Positions 18,399 through 26,641 of a DNA stretch of 39,002 nucleotides are shown one piece after another (within the stretch, counting starts at the first letter, position 1; each line of letters opens with the position of its first letter). A program made the position numbers and the translations under genes. The notes under the pieces were generated by a model. That model saw nothing but the letters and a program-made list of their open reading frames with translations. It searched no databases and had not been told where the DNA came from. Source of the stretch: Helicobacteraceae bacterium. Its GTDB lineage: Bacteria > Campylobacterota > Campylobacteria > Campylobacterales > Sulfurimonadaceae. The DNA is taken from contig JAGGTH010000083.1 of the NCBI GenBank assembly GCA_021163845.1, positions 1 to 39,002 of the forward strand. Direction: 5' to 3'.

Positions 18399-18896
18399 TT
18401 AAGAGAAGTCTCTCTCTAACAACTTATTCACTTTTAAAATTGTTAGGATTCTATCCGCTTGCTTTCCAACACCATCAATAAGACTCTCATCTCCAGCCAT
18501 CGTGTCAGGAGCTGGTCCTATATCTGATTTTTTGATTCGAAGTGCCATTGTGAGTCTATCGATCACAAAACCTGCCACATCATCCCCTTGCTTGAGAACG
18601 AAGAAGCGTGTCTCTTCATTGTGTTTTTGTGCTTTAAGCCCAAATTTCAGACGCAGATCAATAAGTGGTATAACCGAACCTCTCAAATTGAAAACACCAA
18701 GTACATATCCAGGTGTTTGTGGTACTCTTGTCCACTCCATTGGCTTAATGATCTCTTGAATACTTAAAATCGGCACCGCGTACTCTTCTTCTCCAATAAT
18801 GAAGCCGACGAGTTGAACGATATCGTCTCCATGCCCTACTTCTATCTCATCATTTTTGGCTTGTTTACTGATTATATCTTTTAGTTTATCACTCAT
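18399..18896 (-). CDS. cheW: Chemotaxis coupling protein CheW
   Basis: A 165-residue single CheW domain linking chemoreceptors to CheA. Typical motifs: VGFIIGEEEYAVPILSIQEI, TRVPQTPGYVLGVFNLRGSVIPLIDLR and FVIDRLTMALRI. The start ATG shares one base with the cheA stop. It has a ~20-residue charged N-terminal extension before the fold. Confidence 0.95.
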   Translation of the reverse strand: MSDKLKDIISKQAKNDEIEVGHGDDIVQLVGFIIGEEEYAVPILSIQEIIKPMEWTRVPQTPGYVLGVFNLRGSVIPLIDLRLKFGLKAQKHNEETRFFVLKQGDDVAGFVIDRLTMALRIKKSDIGPAPDTMAGDESLIDGVGKQADRILTILKVNKLLERDFS

Positions 18897-21310
18897 TATA
18901 AGAACTCCGATTTAAAGTTAATATTTCTCTGAACCACACTTGAGAGATAGTCAGATGAATAAGGCTTCGTAATATACTCAACCATTCCAGACTCAACACC
19001 CCTCATTCTATCCGATTTTCCTGTACGGGATGTGACGGCGATGAGTGGTAGGTTTTTGTATTTGTTATACTTTTTGATCTCTGTAGCGAGCGTATATCCG
19101 TCCATACGTGGCATCTCAATATCAATAAGCATTGCATCATAATGATCTTCACCATTTTTAAGAATGTTCAAGGCTTCTTGTCCGTCACTCGCTTCAATCA
19201 GTTTAATGCCCAGTGGTTCTAAAGATTTTCTCATGATCGTTCTATCTGTTTTAGAATCATCCACGATCATCACGGTATAATCCGATGCACTTGTTTTCTC
19301 TTTATTCACAGCTGAACTTGTTTCACTGAGTGCTTGTGTTTTGACCCCTTTTGCCATCTGCATAAGATCTGCAACATCCACAATAAGCGTCACACCACCA
19401 TCACCACGGATCGTCGCTCCAGCGATACCATCGATCCCTTTGAGGTATTCACCAAGTGATTTAATAACGATCTCTTCTTGTCCTACAAGGGTATCAACGA
19501 TAAGTCCAAGCTTACTCGAACCGAGACCTAAAACAACCACATATGCGTGTTCGCTCGAATCTAGAATACGCTCTACTTCAAAGATATCTCCTATATGTAC
19601 TAAAGAGAGTACCTCATCACGTAGTCTCATAACCGAACGATTTTCAACTGTATAGATCTCTTCAGTTGAGATACGTACTGTTTCTAAAACCGAAGCTAAT
19701 GGGATCGCATAATGCTCCTCCTGCACTCCAACAAGAAGTGCTTGAATAATCGCAAGGGTAAGAGGGATCTTCAGTTTGATCGTTGTTCCTACATCAACCT
19801 CACTATCGATATCAATAATACCGTTGAGCTTTTCGATATTCGTTTTGACCACGTCCATACCTACACCACGTCCAGAAACATTAGTCACTTGCGCTGCAGT
19901 AGAGAAACCTGGCTTGAAGATAAGTGCAAACGCATCCTTATCTGTCATAAGATCTGCTTCTTTTTCTGTGATAAGACCTTTTTCTAGACACTTATTTTTA
20001 AGCATCTCAGCATCAAGACCTTTTCCATCATCATCTATTTGAATAACGATAGCATTTCCCTCATTGTAAGCTCTAAGCCCAATAGTACCACTCTCTTTTT
20101 TCCCTTTAGCAGCACGTACTTCTGGCATCTCAACACCATGGTCACATGAGTTACGGATAATATGCACAAGTGGATCACCAATCTCTTCAACGATCGATTT
20201 GTCAAGCTCTGTATCTTCCCCTTTGATCTCAAGCTCGATCTTTTTGTTGAGTTCACGTGTCAAATCGCGAATCATACGAGGAAATTTATTGAACACTTTT
20301 CCAATAGGGAGCATTCTTGTTTTCATTACGGCAATTTGAAGGTCTGTTGTTACAAGCGATACGATCGAAACTACTTGATTAAGCTCTTCTAAGAACTCTT
20401 CGCCTTCATATCTCTCTTCAACATCATCATTGATCTTAATAAGTCTGTTTTTCGCAAGGACAAGCTCTCCAATAAGGTTCATCAAATGATCAAGTCGCTT
20501 TACATCCACACGTATCGTTTGCTCTACATTTGAAGCAGCTCTGGCAGCTGGTGCAGCTGCTTTTGGTTCATCATCGGATGCTGATTCAGCTTTTGCACTT
20601 GCTCTTGGTGCAGCTGGAGCTGGAGGTTTTGGTGCCTCTTTTTTTGCTTCTGCTTTGGGTGCCTCTTCTTTTTTTTCATCTTCTTCGCTAGGAGCAGGAG
20701 GAGGTGCTGGAACATCTTCACCCGCAGCGATTTTTGCCTCACGTTTTGCTTTATCTTCCTCTTGTCTTTGTGCTAAGAGTCTCTCGATCTCAGCCTCGAT
20801 CTCATCTTCACCCATATTCTCATAATCAGGTTCATCTGCTTGTGGTTCATTCTCTTCTGGCTCTTCTTGTGAAGCCTCCTCTACAGGTGGAGCCACTTCA
20901 ACAACAGGAGTCTCTACCTCTCCATCACCACCACTGATCTTGTCAAGTCTTGATACACATTCAGATACATCCACACCCGCATCAGCACTTGTATCACGAA
21001 TCACATTGAGAAGTGTTTTCATTAAGTCAATAGATTCTAAGATCACATCCATTACTTCTGGAGTGATTTTGAGCTCACCATGTCTTGCTTTATTTAAGAC
21101 ATCTTCCATGTGATGCGTTAAGTGAGTTAAAATATCAAAATTTAAAAATGAAGACGCACCTTTGACCGTATGCGCCACACGAAAGATCCCATTGAGGAGT
21201 TCAAGATCATCAGGTCTTGATTCTAACTCTACTAAATCTTGGTCTAATTGCTCTATTAATTCAAAAGATTCAACTAAAAAATCTTGCAGTATTTCCTGAA
21301 ATTCATCCAT
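18896..21310 (-). CDS. cheA: CheA-CheY hybrid chemotaxis histidine kinase
   Basis: An 804-residue fusion typical of Campylobacterota. Domains in order: HPt (1-110) with the phosphorylated His in RVAHTVKGASSFLN; a ~120-residue Glu/Ala/Pro/Lys-rich linker that replaces a clear P2 domain; the P3 dimerisation helices (RLDHLMNLIGELVLAKNRL); the ATPase with NSCDHGVEMPE (N box), DDDGKGLD and GRGVGMDVV; a CheW-like domain; and a C-terminal receiver (about 683-804) with DD in MIVDDSKTD, the phospho-Asp in LIDIEMPRMDG and the Lys in ITKPYSS. The receiver may act as a phosphate sink. Start is ATG, 10 nt after the cheV stop. Confidence 0.96.
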   Translation of the reverse strand: MDEFQEILQDFLVESFELIEQLDQDLVELESRPDDLELLNGIFRVAHTVKGASSFLNFDILTHLTHHMEDVLNKARHGELKITPEVMDVILESIDLMKTLLNVIRDTSADAGVDVSECVSRLDKISGGDGEVETPVVEVAPPVEEASQEEPEENEPQADEPDYENMGEDEIEAEIERLLAQRQEEDKAKREAKIAAGEDVPAPPPAPSEEDEKKEEAPKAEAKKEAPKPPAPAAPRASAKAESASDDEPKAAAPAARAASNVEQTIRVDVKRLDHLMNLIGELVLAKNRLIKINDDVEERYEGEEFLEELNQVVSIVSLVTTDLQIAVMKTRMLPIGKVFNKFPRMIRDLTRELNKKIELEIKGEDTELDKSIVEEIGDPLVHIIRNSCDHGVEMPEVRAAKGKKESGTIGLRAYNEGNAIVIQIDDDGKGLDAEMLKNKCLEKGLITEKEADLMTDKDAFALIFKPGFSTAAQVTNVSGRGVGMDVVKTNIEKLNGIIDIDSEVDVGTTIKLKIPLTLAIIQALLVGVQEEHYAIPLASVLETVRISTEEIYTVENRSVMRLRDEVLSLVHIGDIFEVERILDSSEHAYVVVLGLGSSKLGLIVDTLVGQEEIVIKSLGEYLKGIDGIAGATIRGDGGVTLIVDVADLMQMAKGVKTQALSETSSAVNKEKTSASDYTVMIVDDSKTDRTIMRKSLEPLGIKLIEASDGQEALNILKNGEDHYDAMLIDIEMPRMDGYTLATEIKKYNKYKNLPLIAVTSRTGKSDRMRGVESGMVEYITKPYSSDYLSSVVQRNINFKSEFL

Positions 21311-21320
21311 ATTTATACTC

Positions 21321-22262
21321 CTACTTCATATACGCACGAACGACTCGTGCGACTTCATCATAAAATTCCCCAGACTTAAACTTCACTAGGTAAGCTTCCC
21401 CACCGGCTTCTTTGCCTCTATCTTGACCAAAGTGATCACTAATAGATGAGTTGAACACAATTGGAATATTATTAAATCTTCCATCTTTTTTAACACTCGA
21501 TGCAAAATGGTATCCATCGATCTTTGGCATCTCAATATCTGAGACTATAATCTTTAAATGTTCTTCGATCTTATCGCCATAGATCTCATAGAGTTCATCA
21601 AGCTTATCAAGTCCCTCTTGACCATCCAGCGCTTCAACCACATCAAAGCCCATATTTTCTAAGGCATCTTTGACTATTTTTCTCGCTGTTGAACTATCAT
21701 CAAGCACAAGAGCGAGTCCTGAGAAAGTATCTTGTTCTTTTGGGATAGAGCCTGTTTCTGGTTCATAAAGACCAAGGTCTTGCACGACTGACTCAAGGTC
21801 TAAGATCAAAAGGACATTATCATCTTCGATCTTTGTGACACCTGTTATCTTACTTCCATCAAGGGCTTCACTTCCACTCACAAAAGAAGCAGGTTCTATA
21901 TCCGCCCAGCTGATACGTCTGATCCTTTTTGCCTCATGCACAACAAAACCGATGAGAATATTATTAAACTCAGTAATAATGACTCTCTTGTTTGCCTCTA
22001 TCCCATCAGGCTCAGTAATCTTCATCCATTTGGCTAGATTTACAACAGGGATCACCACACTACGAAGATCAAAGATCCCCTCTATAAACTCTGGCGTTCC
22101 AGGAAGTTCTGTGAGCTGTGGCATTTTTATAATCTCTCGAACTTTCGAGACGTTTACGCCATAGATCCCCTCGTAAACTTTATCCTCTTCTTGTTTGAGT
22201 ATACGAAAGTCAACGAGTTCCATCTCATTGGAACCCACTTTCAATGAATCATCTATTTTCAT
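21321..22262 (-). CDS. cheV: Chemotaxis adaptor CheV (CheW-receiver)
   Basis: A 313-residue CheV with an N-terminal CheW domain (MELVDFRIL, YGVNVSKVREII, TPEFIEGIFDLRSVVIPVVNL) and a C-terminal receiver (ALVLDDSSTARKI, IIVSDIEMPKIDGYHFA, LVKFKSGEFYDE). The ATG at 22262 is preferred over one 12 codons upstream because AGGGA lies ~8 nt before it and the longer form would overlap the upstream gene. Phosphorylation of the receiver probably tunes receptor coupling. Confidence 0.95.
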   Translation of the reverse strand: MKIDDSLKVGSNEMELVDFRILKQEEDKVYEGIYGVNVSKVREIIKMPQLTELPGTPEFIEGIFDLRSVVIPVVNLAKWMKITEPDGIEANKRVIITEFNNILIGFVVHEAKRIRRISWADIEPASFVSGSEALDGSKITGVTKIEDDNVLLILDLESVVQDLGLYEPETGSIPKEQDTFSGLALVLDDSSTARKIVKDALENMGFDVVEALDGQEGLDKLDELYEIYGDKIEEHLKIIVSDIEMPKIDGYHFASSVKKDGRFNNIPIVFNSSISDHFGQDRGKEAGGEAYLVKFKSGEFYDEVARVVRAYMK

Positions 22263-22275
22263 ATTTTCATGTCCC

Positions 22276-23049
22276 TTAAGAGAAAATCTTCTCTTCAAAT
22301 AACGTAGCTTCGTTGCTCAATTTTACTATAAAGTATCTTTGATTGCAAGCAAAAGCACCAAGATTAATGTAGGTAAAATGGGGAAACTTCAAGCTTTTAT
22401 TTTGGTGATAATGTCCCTCAATGAAGTAGTCGCATATATAATTATCACCCAAGCGTTTCTCTATAAAATTGGCAAATCCTTCAAACTCTTTACAATCATC
22501 TTTCATTGAGAGATGTTTGTCTACACTCTTCAAAATTGCGTGTCCAGTAAGATTGTCAATGACTCGAAGTACTCTTAAGATGTACTTGTTACGGATAAAA
22601 GCAGTATAAAGTTTGTAAGGGTAGGATGTTCTCTTTGCATCAATATAAAAATCCCCATGTGCGAGATAGATTTTTTTTCCTTGATATTCAGATAGTACAG
22701 GCTGCGCCGTGATAGGAAATATCTTGATCGTATCAAACAAGTAAGAGAGATTAAAATCATGATTTCCCTCAAGATAGATCACTTCGATCTTTTGTGCTAT
22801 GAGTTTAAGTAGATCGATCATCTTTTGATTTTGTTGGTACGTGTAAGGGATAAGTCCAAAAAGAGCATCAAAGATGTCTCCCATGAGAACGAGTTGTGTA
22901 GGATTTTCTCTTCCATCTGCTATCGCTTCAAAAAAAGAGAGAAGCTCTGGGCGTTCTTGCGAATAGTGCGCATCTGAGATGATAAACGCACCCTCTTTGA
23001 GTACGAGCTTAGGGGACATAGGCAATATCTGAGATTCCACTTCGCTCAT
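22276..23049 (-). CDS. LpxH-like UDP-2,3-diacylglucosamine diphosphatase
   Basis: A 257-residue calcineurin-type metallophosphoesterase with its full metal set: IISDAHY, LVLMGDIFDALF, EGNHDFNLSYLF, LAHGDFYID and EGHYHQNK. This pattern fits LpxH-like hydrolases, which make lipid X in lipid A synthesis at the membrane surface. GHYH instead of GHTH is a modest departure. Start 23049 is preferred because GGGG precedes it, but an ATG at 23019 is possible; both overlap the end of argC. Confidence 0.8.
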   Translation of the reverse strand: MSEVESQILPMSPKLVLKEGAFIISDAHYSQERPELLSFFEAIADGRENPTQLVLMGDIFDALFGLIPYTYQQNQKMIDLLKLIAQKIEVIYLEGNHDFNLSYLFDTIKIFPITAQPVLSEYQGKKIYLAHGDFYIDAKRTSYPYKLYTAFIRNKYILRVLRVIDNLTGHAILKSVDKHLSMKDDCKEFEGFANFIEKRLGDNYICDYFIEGHYHQNKSLKFPHFTYINLGAFACNQRYFIVKLSNEATLFEEKIFS

Positions 23050-24013
23050 CGAGCCCCATCATCAAGTTTGCATTCACTACAGCTTGAGAGGAGGCTCCAC
23101 GCATAAGATTATCGATCGCACTCGAGATGAAGAGGATATCTTTATTTTGCTTCACATAGATATCACAAAAATTTGTTCCTGCAACATTTTTCATATCCAC
23201 AGGTGTTTTGCTGATACGTACAAAATGCTCATCATTATAATACTCTTTGAGCACTTTATAAGCGTCAAACTCCCCTTGAATATGAATGTAGATCGAAGAT
23301 AACATCCCACGTGTTACAGGAACGAGATGGGGCACAAAGTGCACCTCATCGAGATCGATATCTAGCTTTTGTGCGATCTCTGGTGCGTGTCTGTGCATCA
23401 GCGGATTGTAAGCAAAAAGGTTATCGTTGACATTGACAAAATGGGTCACATCACTGAGTTTTTTTCCTGCTCCACTCACCCCTGTTTTTGCATCAATAAT
23501 GATAGGAGTTTGCGCAACGCGATATTTCATAAAAGGTAAAAGTCCTAAAAGAGCGGATGTAGGAAAACATCCAGGGTTTGCGATGAGACTTGCACTCTCG
23601 ATCTCATCACGGAACATCTCAGGAAGTCCATAAACTGCACTCTCTAGATTTTCTTTATCTTTGTGTGGACAATAGAATGCTTCATAAATATCTTGTGGAA
23701 GTCTATAATCAGCTGAGAGATCGACTACTTTGACACCAAGCTCTCTGAGTGGCTTGACAAAGTCCATCGCTGTTTGGTGTGGAAGTGCTAAAAAAACAAG
23801 AGAGCATTTTTGTGCCGCATCACGCGCATCAGCCTTGAGCACATCACACTCATAAACACCTGAAAGTGAAGGGTGAAGTTCACTAAGAGTCATTCCACCC
23901 TCAGAGTTGGCAAGGTATGTGAGATTGAATCTTGGATGGTTGATAAGGATCTTGACAAGCTCTAAACCTGTATATCCACTCGCCCCGATAACACCTACAT
24001 TAATGGCACTCAA
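23009..24013 (-). CDS. argC: N-acetyl-gamma-glutamyl-phosphate reductase
   Basis: Third step of arginine synthesis, NADPH-dependent reduction of N-acetylglutamyl phosphate. The 334 residues show the nucleotide loop GVIGASGYTGLELVKIL, the active-site Cys in IANPGCFPTSALLGL, SGVSGAGKKLSD-type segment (TGVSGAGKKL) and HRHAPEI. The start is TTG, supported by a strong AAGGAG 7 nt upstream. It overlaps greA by 14 nt. An inverted pair of the GGATGT motif falls exactly on the active-site Cys codons. Confidence 0.95.
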   Translation of the reverse strand: MSAINVGVIGASGYTGLELVKILINHPRFNLTYLANSEGGMTLSELHPSLSGVYECDVLKADARDAAQKCSLVFLALPHQTAMDFVKPLRELGVKVVDLSADYRLPQDIYEAFYCPHKDKENLESAVYGLPEMFRDEIESASLIANPGCFPTSALLGLLPFMKYRVAQTPIIIDAKTGVSGAGKKLSDVTHFVNVNDNLFAYNPLMHRHAPEIAQKLDIDLDEVHFVPHLVPVTRGMLSSIYIHIQGEFDAYKVLKEYYNDEHFVRISKTPVDMKNVAGTNFCDIYVKQNKDILFISSAIDNLMRGASSQAVVNANLMMGLDERSGISDIAYVP

Positions 24014-24500
24014 AGACGATCTCCTTGTAAGTTACATCAATGATCTCTAGCTCTTTTTCTCCACCTGGAAGACGCACTTTCACCTCATCACCCTCCTCTT
24101 TTCCAAGAAGCTGTTTTGCTAGTGGAGAGGAAAAGCTAATAAGCCCCATATCTGGATTTGACTCACATCCCCCTACGATCGTGTAGGTCATCTCCTCATC
24201 TGTTGCCATATCACAAACAACCACCGTAGAACCAAAGCTCACACGAGCATGTTCAAGCTCACTAGGATCTACGATCTGAGAATTTCCGATAACATCAGCA
24301 AGCTCAGCAAGACGATTATCGATCTGCTTTTGTTGTTCTTTTGCCGCGTGATACTCCGCATTTTCTTTAAGATCTCCGTGTTCTAGCGCTTCTTCGATCG
24401 CTTTGACCACAGCAGGTCTTTTAACTGTTTTGAGGTCTTTAACCTCTGCTTGAAGTTTGTTGTATCCAAAAAGTGTCATAGGTTCAATTCTTTTTTCCAT
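24000..24500 (-). CDS. greA: Transcription elongation factor GreA
   Basis: A 166-residue GreA that rescues backtracked RNA polymerase by stimulating transcript cleavage. The N-terminal coiled coil (MTLFGYNKLQAEVKDLK, EALEHGDLKENAEYHAAKEQQ) carries the DLKENAEYHAAKE tip motif; the C-terminal FKBP-like domain has VSFGSTVVVCD, ISFSSPLAKQLLGKEEGDEV. The length is near the usual ~158. Confidence 0.96.
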   Translation of the reverse strand: MEKRIEPMTLFGYNKLQAEVKDLKTVKRPAVVKAIEEALEHGDLKENAEYHAAKEQQKQIDNRLAELADVIGNSQIVDPSELEHARVSFGSTVVVCDMATDEEMTYTIVGGCESNPDMGLISFSSPLAKQLLGKEEGDEVKVRLPGGEKELEIIDVTYKEIVFECH

Positions 24501-24534
24501 CTCTGCTCTTCCCTAAATATTTATAATTTTCTGA

Positions 24535-24804
24535 TTATATCAAAACTTTTCGTAGAGTTTGACGCATCGACGACAAATCAAACTCTAGAATATGTTCTTG
24601 ACACTCAATTGTGATGATGCAAGCTTTTTTGCTTAGTTTGAGCGGGTGCTCGATATTTTCTAAGAGTTTTGTATTCTCTTTTGATACTGGATCGTAGGCA
24701 AAAAGAACACCCTCATTTATATGAAAGATGCGTCCGCCTCCACACCCATCACCTACGATTCCCTCACAGACTAAAGCATGAGAAAGATCAAAACCATGAG
24801 TCAT
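24535..24804 (-). CDS. Hypothetical protein
   Basis: An 89-residue protein starting MTHGFDLSHALVCEG. The ATG at 24804 is preferred over upstream GTG/ATG codons because AAGAGGA sits 8 nt before it; it overlaps the preceding gene by 17 nt. A GDGCGGGR loop and a strand-rich middle can be seen, with no signal peptide. I do not recognise the family. It lies between a membrane protein and greA in the long operon. Confidence 0.6.
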   Translation of the reverse strand: MTHGFDLSHALVCEGIVGDGCGGGRIFHINEGVLFAYDPVSKENTKLLENIEHPLKLSKKACIITIECQEHILEFDLSSMRQTLRKVLI

Positions 24805-25162
24805 CAAGGCAATCCTCTTTTGTTTCATCATAAAACTCTTGGTAAGAAACACTCAGCTTATCTAAATCCTCAAAAGCAAACTCTTTAAAGAGCTCTTTGC
24901 CTACACACGAACAAAGTGTGGCATTGTTTTCAAACTGTGTGCACCCATCAAGGTACTCTTTTTTATCCAGATCTGTCCATGTGATATAGCTGTTATAAAA
25001 AGGGATCGCTGCCCAAATAAAAAACCCAATCGTTAAAACAATATTGGTAACATACTCTTTTTTACCTGTTTGGATGTAGCGACGTACATCATAAACGATC
25101 AAAACCAAAAACACCACTTCCAAGGAAATAATAAACCAATCACTACTTAAAAAATCAAACAT
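24788..25162 (-). CDS. Hypothetical two-helix membrane protein
   Basis: A 124-residue protein with two membrane segments (about 9-27 and 41-60) and a C-terminal ~65-residue domain holding four cysteines in C-x9-CSC plus a late Cys (GCTQFENNATLCSCVG, EDCLDD). If the tail faces the periplasm, these could form disulfides. I do not recognise the family. It begins 4 nt after the ThiF-like gene ends. Confidence 0.65.
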   Translation of the reverse strand: MFDFLSSDWFIISLEVVFLVLIVYDVRRYIQTGKKEYVTNIVLTIGFFIWAAIPFYNSYITWTDLDKKEYLDGCTQFENNATLCSCVGKELFKEFAFEDLDKLSVSYQEFYDETKEDCLDDSWF

Positions 25163-25166
25163 CTCT

Positions 25167-25823
25167 TCACTTTTCTTTTCTTATTTTTTTGAGTGCCTCT
25201 GCACACATCGTTAGCCCAAAGCTCGCTGTCACGCCCATGAAGCTCCCTTTTTCTTTGATTTGAGCTTCTTCACTCGAGAAAACAACCGTATATTTTTTCT
25301 TAAATCCACGCTTTTTAAGTTCATAGCGGATCTTAGAGCCAAATCTATCACCGTAGGTTTTAGAGATATCTGCCACCTTGATTTGAGTAGGATCGACTCT
25401 CTTCGCACTCCCAAAAGAGGAGATGAGCTTTTTATAACACTTTTGTGCTAAAGCGAGCTTGGCTTTGGTGTCATCGATCGCATCGAGGACAAGGTCATAC
25501 GGCTCAAAGTCAAACTCCCACACCCACTCTTCATCGATACGTTTGTTGATGATGGTAAGCTCTGGGTAATGCTCTTGGAGTGCTTGCACTTTATTTTCAC
25601 CCTCATGCAGTTCTGACCACATCTGGCGGTTTTGATTGCTCGCATCATAGCTATCAAAATCTACAATCGTGATATCTTTGACACCACTACGATAGAGACA
25701 ATCAAGACAAAAGCTCCCAACTCCACCAACTCCTAAGAGGATGATCTTAGCACTCGAGAGCTTATCAAAATCTTCACCAAGCAGAAGTTTTATACGATCA
25801 TATTGCAAGGCTACTCGATCCAC
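25167..25823 (-). CDS. ThiF/MoeB family protein, TcdA-like
   Basis: A 218-residue E1-like adenylating enzyme. It has the nucleotide loop ILLGVGGVGSFCLDCLYRSG, VDFDSYDASNQNRQ with the adenylation Arg pair, and DAIDDTKAKLALAQKC. This matches TcdA/CsdL, which dehydrates t6A37 of tRNA to the cyclic form, although the protein is ~50 residues shorter than E. coli TcdA. The GTG start at 25823 overlaps surE by 13 nt and has no clear ribosome site, so the exact N terminus is uncertain. Confidence 0.82.
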   Translation of the reverse strand: MDRVALQYDRIKLLLGEDFDKLSSAKIILLGVGGVGSFCLDCLYRSGVKDITIVDFDSYDASNQNRQMWSELHEGENKVQALQEHYPELTIINKRIDEEWVWEFDFEPYDLVLDAIDDTKAKLALAQKCYKKLISSFGSAKRVDPTQIKVADISKTYGDRFGSKIRYELKKRGFKKKYTVVFSSEEAQIKEKGSFMGVTASFGLTMCAEALKKIRKEK

Positions 25824-26608
25824 TCTTTGAGGCTATTGATACTTTTATACGCACTCAGATCAAGCATAATTGGGGTGAGTGAAATATGCCCTTCCTCGAT
25901 CGCCTCATAATCGCTCATCATATCCTCTTTGCCCTCACGCTTTTTAAACTCAAGCGGATGTAAGCCTAGCCAGTAATGCTCCTCTCCACGAGGGTTGCGG
26001 TGGAGGTGTGCGTCATTTCCATAACAGCGATATCCAGCATAGGTGACCACCATCTTTGCATCTTCTACATCCGAAGGTATATTGACATTTAAAAATTCAC
26101 GATGTGGTAGTGGGAAATTTCCCTCTTTTATTTTAAGGACAAGCTCTTTAATGGTCTTTTTGGCAAGTGTAAAATCCCCCTCAGGATTGGTAAAATCCAT
26201 CACTTGGCTGATCGCGATAGAGGGAACATCGTGCAAAACTCCCTCCATAGCGCCTGCAGCCGTTCCCGAGTAGGTGATATCCTCACCCATATTCGAACCT
26301 CGGTTAATACCACTGATAAGTAGATCGGGTTTTTGCCCCTCAAACATCGAGTGCAGTGCCAAATAAACACAATCACTTGGAGTTCCATCATCGAGCTTGA
26401 AAAAGTCATCGCCCACGCTGATAAAACGAAGTGGACGAACAAGAGTGAGTGAGTGCCCACACGCAGATTTTTCATTGGCAGGTGCAACAACTGTTACATC
26501 CACACCCTCCAATTCGCGCAAAGCCGACACAAGTGCCAACAAACCTTTTGCCTCATACCCATCATCATTTGTGACTAAAATTCTATATCTTTTTTTCATG
26601 AGTGGCAT
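25811..26608 (-). CDS. surE: 5'/3'-nucleotidase SurE
   Basis: A 265-residue survival protein that removes phosphate from nucleoside monophosphates. The metal site is clear: ILVTNDDGYEAKGL (two Asp), APANEKSACGHSLT (Ser), DGTPSDCVYLAL and SGINRGSNMGEDITYSGTAAGAMEG split here as ISGINRGSNMG and TYSGTAAGAM (Asn). It is the first gene of the minus-strand run to pepP. An ATG three codons downstream is a possible alternative start; neither has a strong ribosome site. Confidence 0.95.
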   Translation of the reverse strand: MPLMKKRYRILVTNDDGYEAKGLLALVSALRELEGVDVTVVAPANEKSACGHSLTLVRPLRFISVGDDFFKLDDGTPSDCVYLALHSMFEGQKPDLLISGINRGSNMGEDITYSGTAAGAMEGVLHDVPSIAISQVMDFTNPEGDFTLAKKTIKELVLKIKEGNFPLPHREFLNVNIPSDVEDAKMVVTYAGYRCYGNDAHLHRNPRGEEHYWLGLHPLEFKKREGKEDMMSDYEAIEEGHISLTPIMLDLSAYKSINSLKEWIE

Positions 26609-26641
26609 TTTAGCATTTTATTGATTTTTTTTGATGAAGTA

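Noticed and set aside
20524-20937. Open frames opposite the CheA linker encoding Gln/Leu/His-rich peptides
   Set aside because: They arise from the low-complexity Glu/Ala/Pro/Lys linker of CheA read in other frames and have no start signals.
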